This document shows, one piece after another, positions 47,501-59,264 of a DNA stretch of 64,000 bases (positions are counted from its first letter, which is position 1; each line of letters begins with the position of its first letter). A model generated the notes under the pieces. That model was not told the origin of the DNA. It did not search any database and saw nothing but the letters and a program-made list of their open reading frames with translations. The stretch is taken from the NCBI GenBank assembly GCA_040954595.2, contig CM082589.2, forward strand, positions 4,402,001-4,466,000, written 5' to 3'. The DNA is from Balanoglossus misakiensis (taxonomy: Eukaryota > Hemichordata). Made by a program: the position numbers and the translations under genes.

Positions 47501-48107
47501 ATGGTTTTTTCAAAAAATTGAAGAAATTTTGATATTTCGCAAAGTCGAAAAATTGTCATTTTTGGATGATTTTCATGAGCTATAACCCATGGTTTTTTCA
47601 AAAAAGTGAAGAAATTTTGATATTTCGCAAAGTCGAAAAATTGTCAATTTTGGATGATTTTCATGAGCTATAACCCATGGTTTTTTCAAAAAAGTGAAGA
47701 AATTTTGATATTTCGCAAAGTCGAAAAATTGTCATTTTTGGATGATTTTCATGAGCTATAACCCATGGTTTTTTCAAAAAAGTGAAGAAATTTTGATATT
47801 TCGCAAAGTCGAAAAATTGTCATTTTTGGATGATTTTCATGAGCTATAACCCATGGTTTTTTCAAAAAAGTGAAGAAATTTTGATATTTCGCAAAGTCGA
47901 AAAATTGTCAATTTTGGATGATTTTCATGAGCTATAACCCATGGTTTTTTCAAAAAATTGAAGAAATTTTGATATTTCGCAAAGTCGAAAAATTGTCATT
48001 TTTGGATGATTTTCATGAGCTATAACCCATGGTTTTTTCAAAAAATTGAAGAAATTTTGATATTTCGCAAAGTCGAAAAATTGTCATTTTGGGATGATTT
48101 TCATGAG
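38504..48107 (+). repeat. 88-bp satellite array, core type A, forward orientation (about 109 monomers)
   Basis: The same monomer as the left arm but on the opposite strand, starting at the junction about 38,503/38,504. Shared rare variants recur at exactly 528 bp (six monomers): 38790/39318, 38968/39496, 40161/40689, 40241/40769, 42221/42749. They also recur at 792 bp (nine monomers): 44511/45303, where a run of three unusual monomers (TTGTTT, GATGATATTC, TTTCTTC variants) is copied intact. This is local higher-order structure from segmental duplication. Confidence 0.95.
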
Positions 48108-48167
48108 CTATAACCCATGATTTTGTAAAAAAAAATGAAGAAATTTTGAAAATTCGCAAACTCGGAC

Positions 48168-48181
48168 AATCGTTGTTATTT
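48168..48181. repeat. Target-site duplication, left copy
   Basis: AATCGTTGTTATTT lies at the left boundary of the LINE insertion and is identical to 48797-48810. It derives from a satellite monomer (type-B block ...TCGG-AATCGTTATTATTT...). Confidence 0.85.
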
Positions 48182-48796
48182 CTAGATATTCGTGGTCTTT
48201 ATTCAGTATTTCTAGGCCATCGGCCCAACATACTTCATATTTTAGTCAAACAAGTACAGAAAAAATGACAGGAAAATAATATTTACAAACACTCAAAATA
48301 AATCCATATCATGAATTTCCTTTTTCACTTTCATAGCATGGAAAGTGAAAGCTGCTGGACGTTGTAGTGTATCTGGATCCTCCGTTGTCATTAAACAAAT
48401 AAACTTTCTCTCCGTTGGTGTATTAAAACAATAGCGGGGAATATACTTCATCCTCAGGTTTTCAAAAAAATTACAGAATAAAACAAAATGACATTCGTTT
48501 TCAACTTCATTCTTGTTACACAGCAAACATACTCTTTCATTGACATCATTTTTCAGTTTTCTGTATGTTTCAATACGCAAATAATGGGAAGACATCTCAA
48601 GCGTGCTAACATAGAAATGTGTACATTGATTTTTACAACAGAGAGATATTTTTCTGGTGTAAGTGAACATTTCAGTTCTCGATAACAGGAAAGTTTGTCA
48701 AGAGTAGAAATTTCGCCATACCAATTATTATGTAAATAGCTCTTAAAATTATCTACAAAAGTTCAAATAAAACTGTTCTCATCAGGAACTTCTGAA
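48182..48796 (-). mobile_element. 5'-truncated non-LTR retrotransposon (LINE) inserted in satellite
   Basis: A non-satellite 615-bp segment is flanked by a perfect 14-bp direct repeat AATCGTTGTTATTT (48168-48181 and 48797-48810). Joining the flanks restores a normal type-B monomer, so the repeat is a target-site duplication. On the minus strand the element ends with a GAATAAAG signal near its 3' end and no poly(A) tail. It encodes the C-terminal part of an ORF2-type protein. The 5' end is truncated, as is usual for target-primed reverse transcription. Confidence 0.85.
48293..48760 (-). pseudogene. LINE ORF2 C-terminal fragment with zinc-knuckle, frameshifted
   Basis: The frame ending at 48293 (125 codons from 48670) contains ERVCLLCNKNEVENECHFVL, then FCNFFENLR, that is, the C-x2-C ... 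H-x4-C pattern found after the reverse transcriptase in many invertebrate LINEs, preceded by a SHYLRIETYRK segment typical of it. Upstream coding sequence (NNWYGEISTLDKLSCYRELK) continues in a different frame, so a 1-nt indel breaks the ORF near 48640. It is inactive, being a truncated and frameshifted remnant. Family level (CR1/L2/other) was not resolved. Confidence 0.65.
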
Positions 48797-48810
48797 AATC
48801 GTTGTTATTT
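48797..48810. repeat. Target-site duplication, right copy
   Basis: AATCGTTGTTATTT lies at the truncated 5' end of the LINE (right boundary). Satellite sequence resumes directly after it. Confidence 0.85.
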
Positions 48811-49212
48811 AATGATTTTTTTCAAAAAAGGATGAAATTTTGAAAATTCGCAAACTCGGAAAATCGTCATATTTTGATGATTTTCATGAGCTATAACCCA
48901 TGTTTTTTTTAAAAAAATGAAGAAATTTTGAAAATTCGCAAACTCGGAAAATCGTTATTATTTGATGATTTTCATGAGCTATAACCCATGATTTTGTAAA
49001 AAAAAAAAGGATGAAATTTTGATATTTCGCAAAGTCGAAAAATTGTCATTTTTGGATGACTTTCATGAGCTATAACCCATGATTTTTTTCAAAAAATGAA
49101 GAAATTTTGAAAATTCGCAAAGTCGGAAAATCGTCATTTTTGATGATTTTCATGAGCTATAACCCATGAAATTTTCAACAAAAAATGAAGACATTTTGAA
49201 AATTCGCAAACT

Positions 49213-49536
49213 CATACATACATACATACATACATACATACATACATACATACATACATACATACGTACGTACGTACGTACGTACGTACGTACGTACGTA
49301 CGTACATACATACATACATACATACATACATACATACATACATACATACATACATACATACATACATACATACATACATACATACATACATACATACATA
49401 CATACATACATACATACATACATACATACATACATACATACATACATACATACATACATACATACATACATACATACATACATACATACATACATACATA
49501 CATACATACATACATACATACATACATACATACACA

Positions 49537-49569
<33 letters not shown>

Positions 49570-49620
49570 GACATACATACATACACACACACACACCATC
49601 CATCCATCCATCCATCGATG
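49213..49620. repeat. Compound tetranucleotide/dinucleotide microsatellite (CATA, CGTA, CA, CCAT)
   Basis: Order: (CATA)n 49213-49264, (CGTA)n 49264-49303, a long (CATA)n to about 49530, (CA)n with interruptions to about 49595, and (CCAT)n about 49596-49615. It abuts the last satellite monomer without a gap. The CGTA part is self-complementary. The long open frames on both strands (poly YVCM / HTYI) are a product of the repeat. Confidence 0.97.
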
Positions 49621-52600
49621 TTAGACATTAACACATGCTTTGGGATAGAGACCATCGCCCATTCCCGCGGTCACTGAATACAGTCTATTAATAGAATAAC
49701 GGTCTATTGCAAACGATTGTTGGAAACACGAGACGAGCTCATGTCTGAAAATCCCGATATGCGTTTTAACAAATGGAAGTTTTTCACCAGATTGCAACTG
49801 TATTGAGGACGACCGAAAGCTATAAAAACCCACCTTCTTAGCACGGTTCACACTGAATAACCGGCTTTCAATTTCCCATTCAATAGGCGGCAATAAACCG
49901 TGCGTGCATCTGCCAAATGATGCTACGAATAATTGAAATCGCCCGTAGTGCTTCTTGTACAGGAAAAAATGCATAATGTCACACTGCCCCCCTCAGATAA
50001 TTGCGTATAGAAAAGTAAACTTCCCGTGGGTAAAACTGATCGATTTTTTGTATAAATCCTACCATTCCTGATCACGGATAAGAAGGTAACATTTTGAATC
50101 GAACTATACATTAAATCACGTGTGAAAAAAGTGGATGGCAACACCACACCCTTGAAGATTCACCCTGTCTGCAATATAGCATAAAGGTGTGTCTTCCTGT
50201 TGCGTAGGCGGATCAGTTAAAATCAAATGTTATAAAAGATTACAGGAGTAAATTAATCAGAGGCTATAGAAATGCACAGCAGTAAGGCTGTTACAGAGAA
50301 TAAAACGTGCTAACTACTACACCTATTCGTAATTTTGTCCCCAATCGGCAAAATGTCTCAGACGTTGGTTATACACCCGGCCTTTAGGCTTTTGGGCGTA
50401 AACATGTATGCGAAAAAAAAAACTTTACCAAAAAGATGCCTACCGTTTTGTCATTCATATAGTTATTTTTGATGCGAACTTTTATTTATGTTGTTCTCGA
50501 ACGCCTGAGCCAAGGGCTGAGTCTGATTATTTGCTGTTAGTGCTCGTCATCAAATTCCCAAATGACGCATTTTACGCGATGACGCTGTTTTTTTGACGCA
50601 TTTTGTTCATTGTTATGAATTCTCCATATACGGAGAAGACCGATATCACCGGGTCTTGGCCAAAAACGTCTTAGTGGTCACAAGCCTGAGAGAGACCGAA
50701 TGAATTGTACCGGACTGAATGTCTTACGATCGTAGTTTCAACTGGGTGTGATCATATCGAAGGGAAGTAAAAATCCAAAGTGAATATATAAAGCGCACTA
50801 GCAATATGAAAATATCAAGGAGATTAAATATTTGTAGGATTATGAAAATCTGGCTTGGAGAACTGTCACCCAGTATTTGGTATTAACTCGATATAGCCTG
50901 TATTCCCTCGCGGCCGGACAAAAGCTCATTCAGGTACGCTAATGCCAAGAAAGTTCGATTAATCCGGCTTGGTGGTAATGTCAGCGTAGAAATTTTATAA
51001 GTACCCTCAGCTGGTTATTATGAGGTGGAGCCAAGCCTTGTGTTGATGAAGATGGATGCAATCGCTCTGGGTCACGCTTACCTGGTTATGGTTACTTCAA
51101 AATCAATCGTGCAGTGTGATAAAATATTTACCTTCTCATGGGGGCTTAGGAGTTATTTGAACAGTACCTTGTAATACCACCGACTATACAGCTCCTTCTG
51201 AATGAGCTTTATCATATATTGTCGTCGAATAGCCAATGGTTAATGTTGTTAATGTATTCGTGGCCGCACCCGGAGAAGATTAGTTCCTGTTATGCTAGTA
51301 GACAGAGTTTCCTGGGGAGTACTGCATATATGGAGATGAGCTCTGTCATTTCAGGTTGAAAGGAGCCGTGAAGATAAGCTTATGGGGCAAGAGATGGAAA
51401 TGGGGTATCACGAATGACTGAAATAAGGGTCGCAACTGCCCCTCCTTCATTCCCCATAACAATGCAACAAAGAAAATACGTTAGTATAAAATTACTTTAC
51501 CCCCTTCAAAATTCCTTGATTGGGTTTATTGCCTATAGACTGGGCATTCTTTGTGCATAAAGAACTTTTTGACAAGTTGCAAAGCTTACAGAAAATTTCG
51601 AAAAAAAGTTTGAACTGTTGTCATCAGTGAAAACCGTAACCTTAACGACATTGTGTATATGCTGTTGTTACTAGGAAACGATGATGAATTGAGAAGGTTT
51701 ATGGCTATGCGCATTAATTATTAATTTTAATTTGTGACACAAAAAATATTGTTTTTGTGATTCGGTTCGTCCTTGGCGGGACACGAGGCAATTCAATCAT
51801 TTTGACAACAGACTCACTGTTCTCGCTTTAGATTTCGAGAGCAAATTAATCCACAACTAATTGGTTATCACTTAAGACACACCCGAAGAAAACAACAGGT
51901 AAGACAGTCACGTTTACTTTTAATCATTTAAACCGTACAGATAATGCCTTTGTAATTGCGTGCAAACCTGTGATTAATGTTTTGCGGGACAATGACAGAC
52001 TTGACGAGTTCTACATGTGATGTGGAGTCCGTGCATGACCGTGGGTTAACTAGGAATAAAAATGATGTTATCAATCGATCATGAAAGCACATCCGGCAAA
52101 TGTTCCCGGAACTTAACAATATCGAGTGGCAATGCAATGAGTATACACGTATTCCAATAAAATATTGGCAGTGTGTTTTAAAATTTCCATCCGTCATATA
52201 TTCAAAGATCTCACGAAAACGCTTTGGGGTTCTGACTCCGGATGGCACAGTAAGATCGACCAATCGGTGACATAGCTATACTTGGGATCAAAGAGGGCAA
52301 CGCTAAGTGGGTTCATAAGAGTACGCTCACGGCGACCACCGTAGCACACATTTGCTTGTTTTTACGCATACCTTTAAATGATAGTAATCAAATGGTGACC
52401 GTGTTACAATGTACTAGTTGCCCGCATAAATATTATTGCTCAAGTACACGAATCCGTGTTGAGCAGGAGCATTATCGACAACACAAAAGCATAATTTGCG
52501 TCGGTCCTGACACATACATGACACATTTACGCGTCGCAAAGCGACAAATCAAGAAGTTAAACCAAAGATGCAATGTTGACTTATCGTGTATGCATAGCGT

Positions 52601-53190
52601 CCCATGTCGATTCTGGTCACAGTACAGACTTGAACAGCCGAATACAAATGGTTTTGTATTCGATGGCTGAGAAGAAAGCTAATGAGTTTTTTTTATTATT
52701 CTCCTTTGAGAAATAAGGTGCTAAGAGTCAAAATCATATGTAGTTGAGTGCAATCGGACAAACACAAGGGACGCGCACTTCATGAAATGTAAATTTCGTG
52801 TGCATGTGGGAACATTTTCATAGTGTGTCGATTGGGAAACATTTGAAATGATTGATTGAAATAAGGTTGGACAGGTTCGAATCGAAGTTGTTTCGTTTTC
52901 ATAATATGATGTTAAAAAACCACGAGTAATTATACCGTGAAGATTTCTGAAAAAAGTTTATTGCAGCGATAAGGTCAAAGATACAGCAGCAATGATATGA
53001 AAGCACGGGCAATGAAAATACAGGAAAGCCAACGATGCTCGAAAAAAAACTGTTATTGGTGCACATTAATGCCAACGAAAAAGCACTTGTGCGGAAAGTA
53101 CATCGATAACAGAAGACTTCCGTAACGATAAATTCACTCAAGAGATATATATATCAAAGCCCGCGTGTGCATGGACGACGTGTTTTGTTT

Positions 53191-53291
53191 GGAAATTCTC
53201 GCAACTTAAATAGTTTTTTGCTACCTAGCTGAGTGATAAAAAACCATGTAGTCGACAGAATTCCAAGATGGCGGATTTCTGCCATGTTTAA
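53191..53291 (-). repeat. Dispersed repeat family, copy 2
   Basis: On the minus strand it reads TTAAACATGGCAGAAATCC, GCCATCTTGGAATTCTGTCG, a T-rich stretch, CTCAGCTAGGTAGC, and ends GCGAGAATTTCC. It agrees with copy 1 over its whole length. On the plus strand the core is CCAAGATGGCGGA, a close match to the YY1 consensus. Confidence 0.65.
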
Positions 53292-56200
53292 TATACAGGA
53301 GTTGAGAAGCAAAATTAGTGTCGGGTCAGATGTTCGGATCGTATGCTTTTGAAAGAGCTATAGTCAATCAAATATTTTCACTTGGATGAAAATATGAAAA
53401 ACATAAGCCACCGCATGGTAATTTAACGGCTTAGATCCACCATATAACCATGAGTATATTATGTAAATTAAAGTAGTTTGTATTTCTTTACCGAGGTGGG
53501 CAATGACTTGCTCACGATGAATTTGCTCAGAGTGTCTGCCTTCGTCACATTTGCCAGCTAATTGCTATTTTGGCTCCCAGAAATAAATGAATAAAATATG
53601 CGTCGTCCCTTTTTACATGCATGGCAAGCAGTTGTCTTTCCGCAAGCTGTGCTTTTCTGCAGGCCTTGATTTGTTATGCCACGAACCATTCAAGCTCAAC
53701 CGTGCGCATGTGCGGATTTCGTGGAGGGGATAAACTGTCCAACACCATCGGTTTCGATCTTCAATGCATATAGGCTGAAGTAAAACATTTGATAGCAAAC
53801 TTCCCTCCACAAGGGTTCTCCATGTACAGAATGGTGCCACCTTAAAAGAAACACCCCTCAAAAAATTCACCTGACACTAAGTACATGCATACTATTCATT
53901 GCTCTCGAATCGCAAATCACCACCCACGTTAACACCATAAACGCATTAAGCTCTTGCACAACAAAACACATCATGTTCAATCAAGATCAAACATCGTTAA
54001 TCATTACTTAAATCATTTAGCAAAAGTCAAATTTCATTTTCTAATAAAAAAGTCCTTTATGTCATCAATGCTAAACGTTTATCTGGGTCATTGTTATTGA
54101 TCTAAGAACATCGTTATTATTCTTGAACCATTAATTCGGGTTAGTTAAACAGTATGAGACTTTTCCAAAACCAATACAAGCATATTATTGGATTGATGGC
54201 GTGTGATCGATTAGTTCCCCGAAACCGACTCTGCATTGACATGTTGGTTTTGTTTACATATTTTATTCAATTAATATTGTATGGGTCCGCGTTAAGTAAA
54301 GCGTCGACCAGTCTGCGTGCATTGGGGTTCAGATGTTCAAACAAAACCGCGCTCACAGACATCACAATGGACCAACCGGTTTTCTGTAATTGGCTTCGAT
54401 GTCTAATATCGTGTACATCAGTAAAACGATATGACTGCGATTAAAAAGCAATGCCGCCACAGCGAGACACACTCATATGGATATTAAGACAAGTTGCCCA
54501 GAAGCGATTGCTTTTTACTTGAAATATTAATTCACAAGGCCGATGGGACGAACGTTTATTAATGAAGTCCCTGGAAAATCCAAGGGGCGGCCCACTGGAT
54601 TTCCCATATAGCAACGTTGGTATTGTTTAATTTCTTGTGAGACATATTAAAAGCTTCCCGCATCCACGGAAAATAGTACGCGCTTTCCAAAGTTTAGAAA
54701 GCAAGCATATGTCACCAGACACGTTACGTCATGATTTTAGCAGCTCAAAGAAAGTGGAATAAAAATATATATCGAATTTCTGCACACGGCTGCAAAAACA
54801 AATGACGCGCATGCATTCATGATACACAGAGTATGTCACACACGGAACCTCGCGAATAAAGAAATCTGTCTAAGACTGTAGACTATAGTCTCTTGGCTTT
54901 CTGGTCTCTCTCCTTGCCTGTCAAAACGAAAGAATGGGCTATGTTTCTACAAGCAACATGTCCATTAGACTTTAACAAAAATTACTATATTCCTGTATAT
55001 GACAGCAATGCTTGTAATCGGGTTTATTATACTTCACTGGAATTTGCGAGCAATGTAACTGGTTCGAGAATTATTCTAAACCGCCAGCCAGAATATTCCC
55101 TGCGTCGTATTTCATAGAATTTGCGTTGAAAATGAAAAGTCCATTTTCATCCTATAGACTGTGGTATAGTACCACACAAGCCTGTTCTATATATAGGACA
55201 TCAAGATATAGTTTATCACATTGCCTTTTTTCCATTTCTCCTACTGAAATATAAATCCACTTATAAGGCGGAATTATCTCTGTCGGTCTATGCTAGAGGG
55301 TTTAAGGAGATTGGCGACGACTTACATACATTGATTGGGTGGCAAAAAGCCAGCCGTATACCAATTTGCAGAAAAGATGAAGAATAACCTCGAGAACCAT
55401 AGATATATTTTCATCATGGATGACATCTTCATGTATAATGAGATCGCATTATGCATATTTGTTATATACCTTTGACCAACATGAAGATGCATTGTACCAG
55501 CCATGGTGCCTCGTTACTAAAATATAATATTGCCAGGAAAGGGCAAATACAGGTGCAATATCATGAATTGTAAATATTCATATATTCAAAGATATTGAGA
55601 TATAAGAAAGACGGGTTCACCCACACGGACGGTTTCAATCACGCATTTTTAAAATTAAGAAGAGCTGACTCTATTAATTTGAATATATGTACCTTACAAC
55701 TAACAATTTTTAGGAAAAGTTTTTACTTCGAGTAAGATATATTATGTGCTCCCCCCCCCCCTCCCAAACCGACGATGTCGCTGCATTAGTGACGTAACAG
55801 AAAAAGCTATGCACGTCACGAGATATAAGCAGCGGACATGGTCCAGTTAAGAAACACAGAACGATGTCGATGGACGGCCGCAGTGAATGACATATCAGGA
55901 GAGGCAATTATGAAAGTACACGCCAGACAATTAACCGACTTTCATATTTCATGTAAACTTTCACTTTGAATAACTTTTTAGTTTTGAATTCACGCGGCCT
56001 GGTTCTGTCTGGTGACGTGATTGGCATTGATGTCAGCAGACGTGGCGATGATAAAGATTAAATTTGTTTCCCTGGCAATAAATCTTAGAAAGAATTAAGA
56101 ACGTAATATTGAAGGCAGTATCGGCGTTTTCACAACCGACATTTTTATATGTATGCGATGTAAGCACCTATCAGACTACGCCTTTCTTATTATTTTATTG

Positions 56201-57451
56201 CCTGTGATATGGTAATTTTTATCATAAACACACAACTATTATCGTTTATCAATAGGAGAGTACAATATACAAGCACACCCTACTATAATAGAATAACAGT
56301 CACAACTGTACAAAACGTATAAAACCCATCTGTGTATACCATTCCTTTGAAGCGCCGTGCACCGTTCATAGAGAAACCGATTATCCCTACAAAATAGATT
56401 CCAATATCTGAACGACTACATCAAAATTAACGGTAGCTGAATTAAACCGTCTCCTGACCCCGTTAATATTTAAAGTCCTAATTGACTTTCTATGTGTACG
56501 AGCGATGATTAAACGACATTACCTGAGCCCATTTTGTGGTCGTCTGTCAGGCGACAGAGATGAACGTAATTGGTGACGTAAGTTCTAATTTAGTTAGGAC
56601 GGAATTAGAACATCCTCATTACTTTTTGCAGAGAAACTTTTTTTTTTCATCCTGCTCGAGAAACCATGATTGCTATGTTTAAATTAGAGGGCAGAATAAT
56701 CACGTCATTGCATCTGAGGGATTTCATCGATGAGCAGCCTAGTCTACTGAGACGCAGAACATGCAGCTGGCCATGCTGTGCTGAAAACGTTGATGGTCCC
56801 TACAATTCAAAGTATCGATTGTCGACTGCCGAAATTACCATTGCTCTAAGTAGGGGTTACAGCTGGACAAGCAAGAGTGGTCAATTCACTCCGCCTGACC
56901 CATATTCTATACCTTTTGTTTGTACCTTGTCTTGCTGACGTCCAGAGCGACTTGGCGTGGCGGAGAAAACATCATTAACTCGCTATCGAGGGATTGATGT
57001 GATTGAAAAGAGAAACTGGTCCCATGCATCGAAAATTGAACGGCGACTTCATTCTTACCAAATTGGACGTCGTATAATGCACAACTAATCCAGAATGTCT
57101 GGCCATGCAAGTGATATTTTACACAATTATGACTTTGATGACGTCAGCTGGCCGAACGGATGTCCGTCTGTCGTAATATGCGATGGCAAATACATCGATA
57201 TTACTTCTTGCGAAACCTATATACATGTACATATATATACTGAAAAGCAAAGCTGCCTAAGAGTGGTTTCTGAGAAGACGTCAATCGTCGACAAACGACC
57301 GGCGGACGTTGACGGCGACAGAGGAAAATCAGCCTTAGGGTCTATAGTTTACCAGATCATTCCTGATTATTAATTTAATTTATATATAATGTTTAATGTC
57401 AACGGACAATGTTTCTTCATCAATAATTCATTCCTCGGGGTTATGGCACCT

Positions 57452-57552
57452 AACAACAACAACAACGTCATCATCAACAACAACAACAACTGTACAACAA
57501 CAATATAATATACTGGTGGTGGTGGTTGTGGTGATGGTGGTGGTGGTGGAGG
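57452..57552. repeat. CAA / CAT / GGT trinucleotide repeats
   Basis: (AAC)n with ATC interruptions at about 57452-57500 is followed, after a short AT stretch, by (GGT)n with GAT and TGT interruptions at about 57516-57552. Confidence 0.9.
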
Positions 57553-58921
57553 TAAATTATCGCGACCAATAACCAAATACTATTCGTAGATATTCTGAAC
57601 GATCTCATAAAGTATAAAGCAGTCTGCGGCATAAATTGCTCGCTCCAATCCGTCCCTGTTTCAGAGAACGAGTGTTAAACACTGACCTCGGATTAGCAGG
57701 GGATTCGTTCCGGCGAGCCCAGTGCGCGTCTGTCAGCATTGTTTGCGCTAATAACAGTAGAATGATGAGCCGGGCGCATCATCACTGTGATAAACCGGAT
57801 CTCCCCTCTTCCCTTTGTTCATAACTGCGGATGACCGCGGCAGCAACCGATGTTTGAAGCGCTTTTAATCGCGACGTCAACTTACCCAGTATATACATGT
57901 ATACAGTGAACGCCCTAATTTACCTTCACATTGCATATCGACACGCTGCGAGTTTTGACAACGAACTACATGTACGCCAATTATTCATTTTTGTTAATGT
58001 GCATGTACTTTGATCGTTGAGCTGCAAAAATTGCAAGATCAAAATTCACAGATAACACTACAGTGGAATTGGATGTATCATACACATTTCCATAAAGTCC
58101 CTGCGAACACATCGAGTTTGACAAGTACAGAGCATATACAATTTGCATCTACTCAAATTACCGAAACGGCGCTTTAACTCTCCGTTTTGACTTAGGTAGA
58201 ATTTCTCCGTCGTTTCTTGAAAATTGACAAAGAGAGGTCAACCCTTCATTGAAGAAATTCGATAGCGAGTTACAACAGCTGTACAGGCATACCTGCTATG
58301 TGATCATGACTTCTTTTCTGAGTGTGCGCTTGACTTTTTGGTCAACGAGCAAAACCGCTTTCACGGTAGTATTATTAAAAGACTACACCGAAGATTGGGG
58401 TATTGTCGACAACTACATGCAAATCATCAGTGCCTTTCGACGGAAACACCGTCGCTGGGGCAAGGGCCGTTGCAAATGCAGGCGAGAAGAGTGCAGACAT
58501 AGCCTCGCAGACCCACACAATTGAGTTTACTACAAAGAAGACTGCTTGTTGAAATATATAAAAAAGATGAAATCAAATTGTCAGCGCATAGAGGTTATAA
58601 GTGATAGGAATGATAACAGCGCCGCGCACTGTTAACGACTTGGGATGAGTATATTCTTACCTGACTTTCTCCGTGATCGCCCGTCGAGTCTTTTGAGTGA
58701 GAGAGAGACAGCCAGATAGATAAATAAAACACACACGAAAACTCAATTTTCACACCGACGAGAAGGCAACGTTCTGACTACTCATCGACAGCGCACTACT
58801 ACAAGTTAACACATTCCGCTCGCTGCGAAGTTATTTTTACAGGTTGTCCGCCCACTCCACGCGGAGGACATAGACGTGTACTGCAAAATGAGGCTGTTAA
58901 TATTATATTTTTGTCGTCACG

Positions 58922-58935
58922 TCGCGCATGCGCGA
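58922..58935. promoter_or_regulatory. NRF1-like palindrome TCGCGCATGCGCGA
   Basis: A perfect 14-bp palindrome contains GCGCATGCGC, the NRF1 consensus, in a locally CpG-richer stretch (about 58620-58970) within AT-rich DNA. It could mark a promoter, but no downstream gene was identified. Weaker TGCGCATGCG sites also occur in TRPC introns 3 and 9, so chance occurrence is possible. Confidence 0.25.
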
Positions 58936-59145
58936 ATCGGGTATCCGTCAACCCGTAAGGGGAGTGAACAGCGGATATGCATCAAACGTTATTGACTTTT
59001 GAAAAATATATAAAGAGAAAAATGTCAAATAATATCATGTCAACTTTTATTCACGATTAATTTCACCCTTTCGTGTGAAAAGGATAAATGTGCACTAATA
59101 TTTAAACTGATAGATAAATGTTTGAAATGGTATAACCGACTAACA

Positions 59146-59264
59146 GCCTGCCTGCCTGCCTGTCTGTCTGTCCGTCTGTCTCTCTGTCTGTCTGTCTCTC
59201 TGTCTGTCTCAGTCTCTGTATGTCTCTCTGTCTGTCTCTCTGTCTGTCTGTCTGTCTCTCTGTG
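59146..59264. repeat. (CTGC)n/(CTGT)n/(CT)n microsatellite
   Basis: CCTG units pass into CTGT units with CTCT interruptions over about 120 bp. The open frame through it (poly Leu/Ser/Val) is an artefact of the repeat. Confidence 0.95.

Larger units (their letters stand above)
48108..49212 (+). repeat. Satellite, diverged border monomers (type B / mosaic), right edge, interrupted by a LINE
   Basis: Forward monomers with AAAATTCGCAAACTCGG replace the core block; one monomer near 49006-49060 is still core type A, so the border is a mosaic. Lead-ins vary (ATGATTTTGTAAAA, ATGATTTTTTTC, ATGAAATTTTCAAC). The block is split by the insertion at 48182-48796 and ends where a CATA microsatellite begins. 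Confidence 0.85.

Noticed and set aside
33041-48107. CRISPR-like regular repeats
   Set aside because: There are no unique spacers: the whole 88-bp unit repeats, and the setting is a spliced animal genome.
33001-48115. Open frames of 60-97 codons inside the satellite (for example 33001-33198, 35196-35489, 39116-39313, 43348-43623, 45899-46105)
   Set aside because: They are readings of the 88-bp monomer (repeating KPWVIAHENHPK / DDFHELPWFF themes) on either strand. The period is not a multiple of three and indels shift frame between monomers, so no conserved protein is implied.
49150-49655. 150-codon open frames on both strands (poly YVCM / HTYI)
   Set aside because: They come from the CATA/CGTA/CA microsatellite, which is free of stop codons in several frames.
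49621-49974. 117-codon minus-strand open frame next to the microsatellite
   Set aside because: No recognisable motif, and no upstream exon or promoter signal. It could be a lone exon but is not supportable.
52356-52670. 104-codon plus-strand frame rich in Cys and His
   Set aside because: Cys spacing does not form a recognisable zinc-finger series, and codon usage matches background.
52874-52885. GGTTCGAATC, a tRNA B-box-like motif
   Set aside because: There is no matching A box or cloverleaf-forming arms around it.
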